A DNA stretch of 64,000 bases, from positions 25,347 through 89,346 of the forward strand of contig JAENVS010000018.1 in assembly GCA_016650445.1 (NCBI GenBank), given 5' to 3'. Shown one piece after another: positions 42,312 through 51,237 of the stretch (positions are counted from its first letter, which is position 1; each line of letters opens with the position of its first letter). Under the pieces are notes generated by a model. The model was not told the origin of the DNA, did no database searches, and was given only the letters and a program-made list of their open reading frames with translations. Source of the stretch: Frankiaceae bacterium (GTDB lineage Bacteria; Actinomycetota; Actinomycetes; Mycobacteriales; SCTD01). The position numbers were made by a program, and so were the translations under genes.

Positions 42312-44591
42312 TCAGCCGCCGGGTCGCCACCACGGCTTGCGACGGCCACCGTCGTCCTCGTCGTCCTCGTCGTCGAGCTCCACGGCGGCGGTGCGCCGGC
42401 TCATCGGCTCGGCCGGCAGCACTGTTCCCGGCCCGGACGTGCCCGGCCCGGGTGTGCCCGGCCCGGCGCTGCCCGGCCCGGCCGGCCGAGGCGTCGTGCG
42501 CGTGGCGGCGCGGCCCGTCGCACGCGTCGTGGGCTTGACCGGTGGAGCCAGCTTGCGCGGCCCCGCGGGCTGGGGCGCCGAGGACTCCACCTCGGTCGGG
42601 GCCTGCTCGGCAACCGCCGGCACCGGGACGGCTGTCGCGGATCCCGTGGGTGCTGCCGCCGACGGCGCTGCCGCTGGGACTGCCGGGGCCGAGTCGGCCG
42701 GAGCTGGCTCGGCCGGAGCCGGAGCTGCGGCTGCCGGAGCCGCGGCTGCCGGAGCCGCGGCTGCCGGAACTGCGGCTCGCGGAGCCGTTGCCTTCTGCTT
42801 CGCCACCGGCCGCGGGCCCACCGGCAGCTCGGCTACTGGTTCGCCCTCCTCGTCCTCGTCGTCGTCAGCGACGGTCTCCGGCGCCCACGACCGGTTGGGC
42901 CGGCGCTTGCGCAACAGCGTCTCAGCCAGCGTGAGGATGGCCTCGTCCATGTGCGAGCGCAGCCGAGCCTCGAGCTGATCTGTACTCGCCTCCACACCGT
43001 CGAGTACGCCGGCAGCCACCTTCGCGCCGACCTCCTGCGCGACCATGGGCCCGATGCGGCCGAGCACGACGTCGGCCACCCGCGGCGCCAAGGCGTCGAC
43101 CAGCCGGTCCGCCATGCGCGCCGCGACCGCGGCGGAGATCTCGTCGGTGGTCGGCACGGTGATCGCGGCCACCTTGGTGCCCACCGTGTCGAGGTCCTGC
43201 CGCAGAGCCGCGACATCGGACGTGACCGCGGCGGTGCGGGTGACGTGGTCCTTGACGGTCGCGACCTCGGCGGCCAGTCCGGCCAGGGCCGTGACCTGCT
43301 CGCCAAGACCCCGCAGGTCGCCCGCGACGCCCGGGATCGCACCGGCCGACTCCCCGACCTGCGCGACCTGATCGCTGAGTCGCGCGAGGCTCGCCTCGAA
43401 GATCTGGAGTCGGCCGTCCAGCGCCTGCAAGCGGTCCATCGCCGGGCCGCCGGACGCGAGCACCGTGAGCCGGTTCTGCACGGGCGTGAGCGCCTCGGCG
43501 AGCTGCTCGGGGGTGACGGCCGGGGAGCCGGCCAGACCGTCGATGCGCTCGCCCAGGGACAACACGACGGAGTCGCGCATTCGCGCCACATCGGACGCGG
43601 AGGCAAGCTTGGCGACCTGGTCGCTGATTGCCTCGAGCTCTGGTCGGATCGCCTCGGCGACCGAGCGCAACGACTCCAACTCTGGCCGCATCGCGTCGGT
43701 GACACCGCGCATGGCCTCGAGCTCGGGGCCGACAGCCTCGGTCGCCGAGCGGATCCGGTCGAGCTCCGGACGCAGGCCCTCGGCCGCTTCCCGGATCGCG
43801 TCGACCTCGGGGCGGAGCCCCTCGGCCGCCGTGCGGATCGCGTCGACCTCGGGGCGGAGCCCCTCGGCCGCCGTGCGGATCGCGTCGAGCTCGGGGCGGA
43901 AGGCCTCAGTGGCGGCCCGCAGCGACGCCAGCTCGGGCCGGACGGACTCCGAAGCCGCCCGCAGCGCGGCGAGCTCGGGCCGCACGGCATCGGTGGCGGA
44001 GCGCAACGACTCGAGCTCCGGGCGGATCGACTCGGCGGCCGAGTCGCTGGACTGCAGCTCCGCGACCGCTGACTGGATGTCGGCGAGCGGGGACAGCCGG
44101 CCGCTCAGGCCGGCGACGTCGCGCTGCAGCGCGACGAGGGCGTCCGGGAACGCCGCCAGCGAGGACACCGCCGCGGCCAGCCTGGACACTGCGGCGCCCT
44201 GCGCGGCGAGATCGCCCGAGAGGCCTTCGAGGCGTCCCGTGAGCTCCGACGACCCGCTTCCCGCCCCCGCGATGGCGGCGGCCTGCTCGTCCAGCCGGCG
44301 GGACAGGACGTCGAAGCGCTCCGCGACCCCCGTCGTCGACATGCGCAGCTCGTTGGCGACGGCAGCCAGGTCGGTGCGCAGGCGCTCCACGGCGACGCCG
44401 GAGGCGGCGCCCCGCAGGCCCTCACCGACCGCTGCGACCTGGGCGCGGACCTCAGCGAGGGAGTTGGCGACGGAGCGCTGCTCCGAGAGCTGTTCCTCGA
44501 CGGCTCGGGACAGCAGAGCCTGCATCCGCTCGGCCACCGGGTTTCCGCTGCCGGCCGGGTAGCCGGGCGCGCCGGTTGCGTCCTCTGACAC
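42312..44591 (-). CDS. Long coiled-coil protein with 14-residue repeats and Ala/Pro tail
   Basis: 759 residues, no signal peptide and no membrane helix. Residues 20-330 are almost all heptad coiled coil; residues 190-329 are ten tandem 14-residue repeats of the form RPELxxLRSATxxV. Residues of about 330-540 continue as coiled coil (VARMRDSVVLSLGERIDGLAG ...). A 155-residue Ala/Pro-rich tail ends in an acidic patch (LDDEDDEDDGG) and RRKPWWRPGG. The layout suggests a filament or scaffold protein, possibly polar or septal, but I recognise no named family. GTG start with GAGGAGG upstream. Confidence 0.8.
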   Translation of the reverse strand: MSEDATGAPGYPAGSGNPVAERMQALLSRAVEEQLSEQRSVANSLAEVRAQVAAVGEGLRGAASGVAVERLRTDLAAVANELRMSTTGVAERFDVLSRRLDEQAAAIAGAGSGSSELTGRLEGLSGDLAAQGAAVSRLAAAVSSLAAFPDALVALQRDVAGLSGRLSPLADIQSAVAELQSSDSAAESIRPELESLRSATDAVRPELAALRAASESVRPELASLRAATEAFRPELDAIRTAAEGLRPEVDAIRTAAEGLRPEVDAIREAAEGLRPELDRIRSATEAVGPELEAMRGVTDAMRPELESLRSVAEAIRPELEAISDQVAKLASASDVARMRDSVVLSLGERIDGLAGSPAVTPEQLAEALTPVQNRLTVLASGGPAMDRLQALDGRLQIFEASLARLSDQVAQVGESAGAIPGVAGDLRGLGEQVTALAGLAAEVATVKDHVTRTAAVTSDVAALRQDLDTVGTKVAAITVPTTDEISAAVAARMADRLVDALAPRVADVVLGRIGPMVAQEVGAKVAAGVLDGVEASTDQLEARLRSHMDEAILTLAETLLRKRRPNRSWAPETVADDDEDEEGEPVAELPVGPRPVAKQKATAPRAAVPAAAAPAAAAPAAAAPAPAEPAPADSAPAVPAAAPSAAAPTGSATAVPVPAVAEQAPTEVESSAPQPAGPRKLAPPVKPTTRATGRAATRTTPRPAGPGSAGPGTPGPGTSGPGTVLPAEPMSRRTAAVELDDEDDEDDGGRRKPWWRPGG
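43605..44024. repeat. Ten tandem 42-bp repeats coding a 14-residue unit
   Basis: Residues 190-329 of the coiled-coil protein. Two central copies are nearly identical at the DNA level (around 43807-43884: gtgcggatcgcgtcgacctc repeated), while the outer ones have diverged, so the array grew from the middle. Confidence 0.85.
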
Positions 44592-44690
44592 TGCTGTCCT
44601 CCTCGGGGATCCCCGTCGGTGAGCGTGGACAGTATGTCGCGCCCGGGGCTCAGGGCGCCGGGACCGTGCCGATTCCGCGCGGGAAGGTTT

Positions 44691-45368
44691 TCAGGGCAGC
44701 GTCCACCCGTCGCCCACGGCGAGGTCGCGGTCTTCGTGCAGCAGCCGCGTCGGTGAGCTGCCCACGGCGGTCAAGACGGTGCCGTCGACGAGGACGCCGG
44801 ACTCCTCCGGGATGCCCAGCACGGTCGTGCTCGGCGGTACAGATGCCTCGATCGAGCGCAGCCAGTCGCCGCGGCTCGATCCGCCGCTCCAGTGCGGCAC
44901 GACCAGCAGGTCCCCGGCCAGCCCGAGGCCGGGTTCGACGGCCAGCGCCCCACCTGTACGGCGATCCGGGAGCACCGTCCAGGCGCAGAGCACCATCGCG
45001 CCCGCGCTCGCGCCCATGATGACGGCGCCATCGGCGAGCAGAGCAGCGATCGCCTCCCCCATCCCCGTCTCGTTGAGCGCCCGCAGCAGCCGGAACGGAG
45101 AGCCGCCCGGGAGCACGAGCAACCGGGCCTTCGACACCAGCCCGAGAGCGGCCGTGCGGTCGTCCCGCGCGTCGGGGGCGCCCACGACGTCCCCGGCGCC
45201 GATGGCCCGGAAGTGCCGTACGCCGTTCGCGGTGGCGGTCGCGTAGTCACCTCCCGGCTCCGCGGCGAGCGCGGTGACGACGACCCGGCCGCCGGCGCGA
45301 TGCACCAGGTCGAGATCCATCGCGCGGCACGCGGGGGAGAACTCCCCGCCACCCTGCAGGCAGATCAC
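44691..45368 (-). CDS. Peptidase S51/cyanophycinase-like protein
   Basis: 225 residues of the class I glutamine amidotransferase-like fold. VIMGASAGAMVLCAW holds the Ser nucleophile of S51 peptidases (G-x-S-A-G), and LLVLPGGSPFRLLRAL forms the oxyanion region. The substrate could be an Asp-containing dipeptide, as in dipeptidase E; no cyanophycin synthetase is nearby. GTG start at 45368. A 63-nt gap separates it from the upstream minus-strand gene. Confidence 0.82.
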   Translation of the reverse strand: MICLQGGGEFSPACRAMDLDLVHRAGGRVVVTALAAEPGGDYATATANGVRHFRAIGAGDVVGAPDARDDRTAALGLVSKARLLVLPGGSPFRLLRALNETGMGEAIAALLADGAVIMGASAGAMVLCAWTVLPDRRTGGALAVEPGLGLAGDLLVVPHWSGGSSRGDWLRSIEASVPPSTTVLGIPEESGVLVDGTVLTAVGSSPTRLLHEDRDLAVGDGWTLP

Positions 45369-45431
45369 GGGCCGGGTCTCGACAAGGCGGGCCTCACGGG
45401 CTCGGGGACGTCGAGCGCAAACGTAGCCGCG

Positions 45432-46106
45432 TCAGGTGAGCAGGGTCTCGAGCCGCCGGTTGAGCGCGTCGAGCGTGGCGCGGATGACCGCCTGCCGGAC
45501 GTCCTCACGTACCGCGGCCGCACCGGTGAGCCGCTCGGTACCCCGAGCGGAGAGCATGGTGAGGGCGACGATGACCATCCGGTCCGAGCCGACTTGGCTG
45601 ACCTCGAGGTGATCGAGCTCGAACCGGGCGATGTCGCCCGAGAGCTCCTCGACGGCCCGCAGGGTCGCGGTCGCGACAGCGCGCTGGACCCCGGACTGTG
45701 ACGCGCTGCCACGGGACTCGCCCGACGACGTCCGCCCGTCCGACGCCAGGGTGACGGTGGCAGTCACGTCGAGACCGCTCGAGACCAGGTGCATGCGGGA
45801 GATCGCCGGTCGGCCGGCGACGCGCTGCTGCGGCACGTCGACCTCGGGCTCAGCAACGGGGGGCCGGACCTCGGCGTCCTCGACGATCTGGACGCGCTCG
45901 GCGTCGACGCCGACACCGAACCGCTCGCGGAGCAGTCGGCCGACCGCGGTGGCGACGGCAACCTCGTCGACGCCGGCTTCGAGCCCCAGGCGCAGCAGTC
46001 CCATGCCGCCGTCGTCGTCGGGTTCGACGTCCGCGTCGGACACGCCGGGGACGTCACGCAGCGCCGCGACGATCTCGCGGAAGTCTGTGACGCTCACGAC
46101 GGTCAC
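45432..46106 (-). CDS. Conserved actinobacterial protein of unknown function
   Basis: 224 residues in two halves: residues 1-75 (TDFREIVAALRDVPGVSDADVEPDDDG, then VAVATAVGRLLRERFGVGVDAERVQIVED) look like a ferredoxin-like alpha/beta domain; residues 100-224 (LVSSGLDVTATVTLASDGRTSSGESRG, then AVATATLRAVEELSG) look like a second alpha/beta domain related to those in other actinobacterial proteins of this kind. I recognise no catalytic motif. No signal peptide. It follows ku by 73 nt on the same strand. Confidence 0.7.
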   Translation of the reverse strand: MTVVSVTDFREIVAALRDVPGVSDADVEPDDDGGMGLLRLGLEAGVDEVAVATAVGRLLRERFGVGVDAERVQIVEDAEVRPPVAEPEVDVPQQRVAGRPAISRMHLVSSGLDVTATVTLASDGRTSSGESRGSASQSGVQRAVATATLRAVEELSGDIARFELDHLEVSQVGSDRMVIVALTMLSARGTERLTGAAAVREDVRQAVIRATLDALNRRLETLLT

Positions 46107-46179
46107 TCTCGACAGAGGGATGGTGCAGTTACCGAGAGTGATCGACGATCATCCCGGGCCGCTTGATGACCCGTAAGGA

Positions 46180-47133
46180 CTAGGCCGACCGGCGGGTCGC
46201 GACCTTCTTCGGAGCAGTCTTCTTACTGGGTTTGGCCCCCTTGGCAGCGACCTTTGCCCCCTTTGGGGGCGCTGACGTGTTCGCGGCCGGCTTGTTCGTG
46301 GCCTTCTTCGCCGCGGTTTTGACCGGTTTGCCCGCGTTGCTCTCGCCGCCACCCTGGCGACCGGACTTCGCGGCCTCGACGCTGGCCCGCAGGGCAGCCA
46401 TCAGGTCGACGACCGTGCCCGCCGTGGGCTGCGGCTGGTCGGGCTGCTTGACCTCGTGGCCGGCGATCTTGGCCTCGATGACCTCCTGGAGCGCCTCGCG
46501 GTAGGAGTCCTTGTACTGGCCGGGGTCGAACTCGCCGGACAGCGTGTCGATCAGGCTGCCGGCCATGGCCAGCTCCTGCGGGCGGACCTCGATGTCGTCG
46601 TCGAGGAAGCCGAAGTCGGGCGTGCGGATCTCGTCGGGCCACAACATCGTCTCGAGCACGAAGACGCCCTCCCGGACCCGCAGGGTCGCCAGCGACTCCC
46701 GGTTGCGCAGTGCGACCTTCACGATGGCGACCTTGCCGGACTCCTCGAGCGCGTCGCGAAGCAGCACGTACGGCTTGGCACCGGCCTTGTCGGGCTCGAT
46801 GTAGTAGCTCTTCTCGAAGTAGATCGGGTCGACCTCCTCGAGCGGCACGAACTGCAGCACGTCGATGGCGCGGCTCGTCGTCAGCGGGAGATCGGCGAAG
46901 TCCTCGTCGGTGAGCACGACGGTCTCGCCGTTCGACAGCTCGTAGCCCTTGGCGATCTCGCCGTACGGCACCTCCTCGCCGTCGGACTGCGCGACCCGCT
47001 TGTAGCGGATCCGGCTGCCGTCGGACCGGCGTACCTGGTGGAACGAGACGTCCTTCTGCTCCGTGGCGCTGTACAGCTTCACCGGGATCGTCACCAGCCC
47101 GAAGCTGATGGCGCCCTTCCAGATCGACCTCAC
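46180..47133 (-). CDS. ku: Ku DNA end-binding protein
   Basis: 317 residues. The Ku core runs to about residue 250: IWKGAISFGLVTIPVKLYSATE, RSDGSRIRYKRVAQSDGEEV, LDVLQFVPLEEVDPIYFEKSYY. The C-terminal 65 residues are a Lys/Ala/Pro-rich tail (AAKKATNKPAAN ... KVATRRSA) that binds DNA in other Ku proteins. Bacterial Ku homodimers thread onto DNA ends and recruit LigD for end joining. Start GTG 47133 with GGGGGAG upstream; a TAGCGT -10 lies at 47165-47170. Confidence 0.97.
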   Translation of the reverse strand: MRSIWKGAISFGLVTIPVKLYSATEQKDVSFHQVRRSDGSRIRYKRVAQSDGEEVPYGEIAKGYELSNGETVVLTDEDFADLPLTTSRAIDVLQFVPLEEVDPIYFEKSYYIEPDKAGAKPYVLLRDALEESGKVAIVKVALRNRESLATLRVREGVFVLETMLWPDEIRTPDFGFLDDDIEVRPQELAMAGSLIDTLSGEFDPGQYKDSYREALQEVIEAKIAGHEVKQPDQPQPTAGTVVDLMAALRASVEAAKSGRQGGGESNAGKPVKTAAKKATNKPAANTSAPPKGAKVAAKGAKPSKKTAPKKVATRRSA

Positions 47134-47255
47134 GGCTCCCCCGTACCCGTTGCGATGTCGATCACGCTAGAGGCGCGGCCGGGGCAGGTCCACACACCCA
47201 CCCCGGCCGACGTGCCGGAGTCTGCTGCGCCGAGGCCCTCCCGCGTAAGGGAGGT

Positions 47256-48248
47256 TCAGGGCGCGAGGGCGGCGGTGGTGGCCTCGAGCTCTGCTCGGGC
47301 GGCGGCGGGATCGGTCTGCCCGCTGACGAGGAAGGCGACCGGCTCGTCGACACCGGCGGCGCGGAACGCCTCGAACCGGCCGCGGACGTCATCCGCCGAG
47401 CCCGCGACGACGAGGGTGTCGAGGAACTCGTCGGGCAGCGAGGCCGCTGCGCCCTTGCGGTCCCCGCCGTCCCAAAGCTCCATGGCTTTCATCGTCACGT
47501 CGGACCACCCCTGCACCCCGAAGGCGGTGCGGTACGCCGGCACGGTCACGTAGCTCATCACCTCACGGCGGGCCCATCGGCGTACGGAGTCGACGTCGTC
47601 GGTGACGCAGACGCGGACGAAGACCGCGTTGGTGGTGTCACGCGACCCGTCCTTGACGAGGGCCAGCGCGTCGGCGACGGCATGCGCGCCGATCCAGTTG
47701 AGGCAGACGCCGTCGGCGACCTCGCCGCCCGCGCGCAGCATCTGCGGGTTGAGCGCGCCGAGGATGATCGGCGGCGGCGGCTGGGGGTTGTTCATCATCA
47801 GGAAGTAGCCGTGGACGTCGTAGTAGGTCCCCTCGTGGTCCACCCGCTGGCCGTCGAGCAGCTGCCGGACGACCTCGACGTACTCCTTGATGCGACCGAG
47901 CGGCTTGTCATACGGGACGCCGTTCCAGCGCTCGACGATCGTCTTGCTGCTCACGCCGACGCCGAGCGTGAAGCGACCGCCGCTCGCGTCCTGCAAGGTG
48001 CCCGCGCACTGCGCCATCAGCGACGGCGTGCGCGTGTAGATCGGCACGACCCCGGTGGCGAGCCCGACGGTGCTCGTGCCGAGCGCGACGGCAGTGAGCA
48101 ACCCGAACGCGTCGTTGTTGCCTGCCTCCGCGACCCACAGCCGGTCGTAGCCGGCCGCCTCGGCCCTGGCCGCCACGTCGACGAACCCCTTGACCGGAAG
48201 CGCCAGGTTCAGCGGCAGCGCGAGCCCGGTCCCACCCACAGCGGTCAT
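47256..48248 (-). CDS. LLM-class (F420-dependent) oxidoreductase
   Basis: 330 residues of the luciferase-like TIM barrel: LALPVKGFVDVAARAEAAGYDRLWVAE at the N-terminus, GVVPIYTRTPSLMAQ, GRFTLGVGVSS, and PPPPIILGALNPQMLRAGGEVADGV. The cofactor is probably F420, as for most actinobacterial members, but FMN cannot be excluded. It lies between ku and ligD, on the ku strand, though no link to end joining is evident. Confidence 0.92.
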   Translation of the reverse strand: MTAVGGTGLALPLNLALPVKGFVDVAARAEAAGYDRLWVAEAGNNDAFGLLTAVALGTSTVGLATGVVPIYTRTPSLMAQCAGTLQDASGGRFTLGVGVSSKTIVERWNGVPYDKPLGRIKEYVEVVRQLLDGQRVDHEGTYYDVHGYFLMMNNPQPPPPIILGALNPQMLRAGGEVADGVCLNWIGAHAVADALALVKDGSRDTTNAVFVRVCVTDDVDSVRRWARREVMSYVTVPAYRTAFGVQGWSDVTMKAMELWDGGDRKGAAASLPDEFLDTLVVAGSADDVRGRFEAFRAAGVDEPVAFLVSGQTDPAAARAELEATTAALAP

Positions 48249-48274
48249 GCCCGCATCCTCGCGCACGGCTCTGG

Positions 48275-48374
48275 CGGACAGACCACTGCCAGTTCCGTCC
48301 CGACCGCCGCAGCAAGCCAGGCAGCCGAGCGCCCCCGGGCGGCTCGAGGTGCGGAACTGGCAGTCACTTGTCCG
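48275..48374. repeat. Long palindrome between divergent LLM and ligD genes
   Basis: Perfect 13-bp arms 48285-48297 and 48352-48364, extended by a second 6-bp pairing (48275-48280 with 48369-48374) across a 4x4 internal loop; the 54-nt loop has its own small hairpin. It lies between the divergent starts at 48248 and 48396, so it is not a terminator for either. Confidence 0.75.
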
Positions 48375-48395
48375 AGAAGGGGGTAGGACGGACGC

Positions 48396-49850
48396 GTGGC
48401 GCTGGAGACCTACCGCAAGAAGCGGGATGCGAACAAGACGCCTGAGCCGGTGCCGGCCTGGGATGTTCCGGATGTCGCGGAGGACCACACCGGCAACGAC
48501 CAGCACGGTCGCGGCGACACGTTCGTCGTGCAGGAGCACCACGCCAGCGCGCTGCACTGGGACGTCCGGCTCGAGCGCGACGACGTCCTGGTGAGCTGGG
48601 CAGTCCCCAAGGGTCTGCCGCTCGACCCGAAGAGCAACCACCTGGCGAAGCAGACCGAGGACCACCCCATGGCCTACGCGACCTTCGAGGGCGACATCCC
48701 GAAGGGCGAGTACGGCGGGGGCAAGGTCACCGTCTGGGACGCCGGCACGTACCAGCTGGAGAAGTGGACGGAGAAGGAGGTGAAGGTCGTCCTGCACGGG
48801 AAGCAGGTCGACGGCCGGTACGTCTTCTTCCGGACCAAGGGCAGCGACTGGATGGTGCATCGCATGGACGGCCCGCCGAAGGGCTGGCACCCGATCCCGC
48901 GCGACCTGCAGCCGATGTTGGCCGTCGCCGGCCGGCTGCCGCACGTGAAGGACGACGACGCGTGGTCGTACGAGGTGAAGTGGGACGGCGTCCGCGCGCT
49001 TGTCGCCGTCGAAGGTGGCCGAGTGACCCTGACGTCACGCAGCGGCAACGACGTGACGTCGCACTACCCCGAGCTGCGCGGGCTCGGTCTGCAGCTCGGG
49101 GCGCGCCAGGCGCTGCTCGACGCCGAGATCGTCGCGTTCAACGCCGAGGGGCGGTCGGACTTCGGCCGGCTCCAGTCGCGCATGCACGTCGGGAAGCCCG
49201 GCGCCGCTCTGCTGCGGGCGACGCCGGTGCAGCTGATGCTGTTCGACGTCCTGCACCTCGAGGGCCGGCCCCTGCTGAAGGAGACGTACGACGAGCGGCG
49301 AGCGGCGCTGGAGTCGCTCGAGCTGCAGGGCGAGCACTGGTCGGTGCCGCCGTCGTTCGCCGGCGGCGGGCAGGCACTGCTCGATGCGACGCGTGAGCAG
49401 GGGCTGGAGGGCATCCTTGCGAAGCGCCGTGACTCGCGCTACCTGCCGGGCCGGCGGTCTGACTTCTGGGTGAAGGTCAAGCACATCCGCCGCACGTCGG
49501 CCGTCATCGCCGGGTGGAAGCCGGGCGAGGCAGGACGCGCCGGGCGGATCGGCTCGCTGCTCCTCGGCGTGCAGGGACCCGAAGGCTTGGAGTACGCCGG
49601 TCACGTCGGCACCGGCTTCACGGCCGCGACGCTGACGATGCTCGGCGACCGGCTCGAGCCGCTCCGGCGCGACGACTCGCCGTTTGCCGCCCCGGTTCCG
49701 CGGATGTACGCCAAGGACGCCGTGTGGGTCGAGCCGAGGCTGGTCGCCGAGGTCGACTACACCGAGTGGACGAAGGACGGCCGGCTGCGGCACCCGTCGT
49801 ACAAGGGCCTGCGTGACGACTACGACCCGAAGGATGTCGTTCGAGAATGA
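48396..49850 (+). CDS. ligD: LigD phosphoesterase plus ATP-dependent DNA ligase
   Basis: 484 residues. N-terminal 3'-phosphoesterase domain (about 35-165): FVVQEHHASALHWDVRLE, GEYGGGKVTVWD. Ligase domain from about 170: motif I YEVKWDGVRAL with the adenylated Lys195, motif III FDVLHLEGR, motif IV EGILAKR, motif V SDFWVKVKH, followed by the OB fold. It should seal breaks with Ku. The polymerase domain is in the next gene and not fused. GTG start 48396, 6 nt after a weak TAGGAC. Overlaps the next gene by ATGA. Confidence 0.95.
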   Translation: MALETYRKKRDANKTPEPVPAWDVPDVAEDHTGNDQHGRGDTFVVQEHHASALHWDVRLERDDVLVSWAVPKGLPLDPKSNHLAKQTEDHPMAYATFEGDIPKGEYGGGKVTVWDAGTYQLEKWTEKEVKVVLHGKQVDGRYVFFRTKGSDWMVHRMDGPPKGWHPIPRDLQPMLAVAGRLPHVKDDDAWSYEVKWDGVRALVAVEGGRVTLTSRSGNDVTSHYPELRGLGLQLGARQALLDAEIVAFNAEGRSDFGRLQSRMHVGKPGAALLRATPVQLMLFDVLHLEGRPLLKETYDERRAALESLELQGEHWSVPPSFAGGGQALLDATREQGLEGILAKRRDSRYLPGRRSDFWVKVKHIRRTSAVIAGWKPGEAGRAGRIGSLLLGVQGPEGLEYAGHVGTGFTAATLTMLGDRLEPLRRDDSPFAAPVPRMYAKDAVWVEPRLVAEVDYTEWTKDGRLRHPSYKGLRDDYDPKDVVRE

Positions 49851-50755
49851 GCGCTTCCACAAAGGTGGCCGTCGACGTCGAGGGCACCCAGGTCGTGCTG
49901 TCCAACCTCGAGAAGGTGCTGTACCCGGAAATCGGGTTCACGAAGGGGCAGGTGCTCGACTACTACACGCGCATCGCACCGGTGCTGCTGCCGCACCTGG
50001 CCGGGCGCGCGTTGACGCGCAAGCGCTACCCGGACGGCGTCGAGGGGATGGTGTTCTTCGAGAAGAACGCACCACGCGGTACGCCGGACTGGGTGCACAC
50101 CGAGACGCTGCCCTCGCCGGGGTCGAGCAAGAACCGGGAGACGATCGACTACGTCGTTGTCGACGACCTGGCTGCCCTGGTGTGGACGGCCAACCTCGCC
50201 GCGCTCGAGCTGCACACGCACATGTGGCGCGTGCAGAACAAGCGCGGGAAGCCCGCGGTCGCAGGCCCTCCCGACATGATCGTGTTCGACCTCGACCCGG
50301 GTGAGCCGGCGACGATCGTCGAGTGCTGCGAGGTGGCGCTGCTGCTGCGGGAGGTGATGTGCGAGGACCGGCACGAGCCGCTGGCGAAGACCAGCGGCAG
50401 CAAGGGCCTGCAGCTCTACGCGCGGGCAGACGGGTTCTCCTCCAGCGAGGAGACGTCGACGTACGCGAAAGGACTTGCACAACGCTTCGAGAAGAGCCAT
50501 CCCGAGCTCGTCGTGCACCGCATGACGAAGGCGCTGCGGCCCGGGAAGGTTCTCGTGGACTGGTCGCAGAACAGCGCGGCCAAGACGACCGTGTCGGTCT
50601 ACTCGCTGCGGGCGAAGAGCCGGCCGACGGTGTCGACACCTGTGACGTGGGAGGAGATCGAGGCATGCCGCAAGGCCTCGGACCTGGTGTTCACGAGCGA
50701 CGACGTGCTCGCCCGAGTGGCGGAGCTCGGTGACCTGTTCGCCCCGCTGCTCTAG
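49847..50755 (+). CDS. LigD-type primase-polymerase, stand-alone
   Basis: 302 residues. LSNLEKVLYPEIGFTKGQVLDYY at the N-terminus and catalytic Asp pair in MIVFDLDPGE define the LigD polymerase domain. KTSGSKGLQLYARA replaces the usual GLHVY motif, with Gln for His, as in the stand-alone actinobacterial subgroup. It probably fills gaps at breaks, with preference for ribonucleotides. Coupled by ATGA to the ligase gene, so the three activities of LigD are supplied by two proteins. Its stop overlaps that of DUF421 (CTAG). Confidence 0.94.
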   Translation: MSASTKVAVDVEGTQVVLSNLEKVLYPEIGFTKGQVLDYYTRIAPVLLPHLAGRALTRKRYPDGVEGMVFFEKNAPRGTPDWVHTETLPSPGSSKNRETIDYVVVDDLAALVWTANLAALELHTHMWRVQNKRGKPAVAGPPDMIVFDLDPGEPATIVECCEVALLLREVMCEDRHEPLAKTSGSKGLQLYARADGFSSSEETSTYAKGLAQRFEKSHPELVVHRMTKALRPGKVLVDWSQNSAAKTTVSVYSLRAKSRPTVSTPVTWEEIEACRKASDLVFTSDDVLARVAELGDLFAPLL

Positions 50756-51228
50756 GAGGCGGCTTCGTTCTCGGGCGCCGGCTGGTACTCCTCGGCGGTG
50801 AAGAAGGAGTACTTGCCGTTCGGTTCCAGCACGCCGACGCGGATCTTGGCGATGTCGTCGATGCCCTGCTCACGCATGGCCTCGAGCAGCTCGGTCCTGT
50901 CGACGCGCTCGTAGTGCATGACGTCCTTGCAGAGCGTCCCGTCCTCCACGACGACGACGGGCATGCCCTCGATGACCGCACGGGTGCGGCGGAAGCGGAA
51001 CGACAGCCAGGAGAAGAGCACCATCAACGACGCGAACGTGCCGACCGCGAGCATGGCGCCCGTGACGCTGAAGTCCTCCTGCGTGGTGCCCTGCTGGATC
51101 AGGTCTCCCATGGTCACGAGCAGCACCAGCTCGAAGGCGCTCATCGACCCGAGCTCGCGCTTGCCGATGATGCGCGTGATCGCCCACAGGAAGAAGTAGA
51201 TGAAGGCCGCGCGAAAGACGATGTCCAT
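50752..51228 (-). CDS. DUF421 (YetF-like) membrane protein
   Basis: 158 residues. Three membrane helices in the first 80 residues (IVFRAAFIYFFLWAITRIIG, AFELVLLVTMGDLIQQG, AMLAVGTFASLMVLFSWLSF), then a cytoplasmic DUF421 domain (RTRAVIEGMPVVVVEDGTL). GKRELGSMSAFELVLLVTMGD is the family signature. In Bacillus the YetF group affects the membrane and spore; here the role is unknown. Follows a small anchored protein by 9 nt, in one operon. Confidence 0.92.
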   Translation of the reverse strand: MDIVFRAAFIYFFLWAITRIIGKRELGSMSAFELVLLVTMGDLIQQGTTQEDFSVTGAMLAVGTFASLMVLFSWLSFRFRRTRAVIEGMPVVVVEDGTLCKDVMHYERVDRTELLEAMREQGIDDIAKIRVGVLEPNGKYSFFTAEEYQPAPENEAAS

Positions 51229-51237
51229 GGCGCGCTC

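Noticed and set aside
44691..45368. Cyanophycin metabolism
   Set aside because: Only an S51-like peptidase is present; no cyanophycin synthetase or isoaspartyl peptidase in the window.
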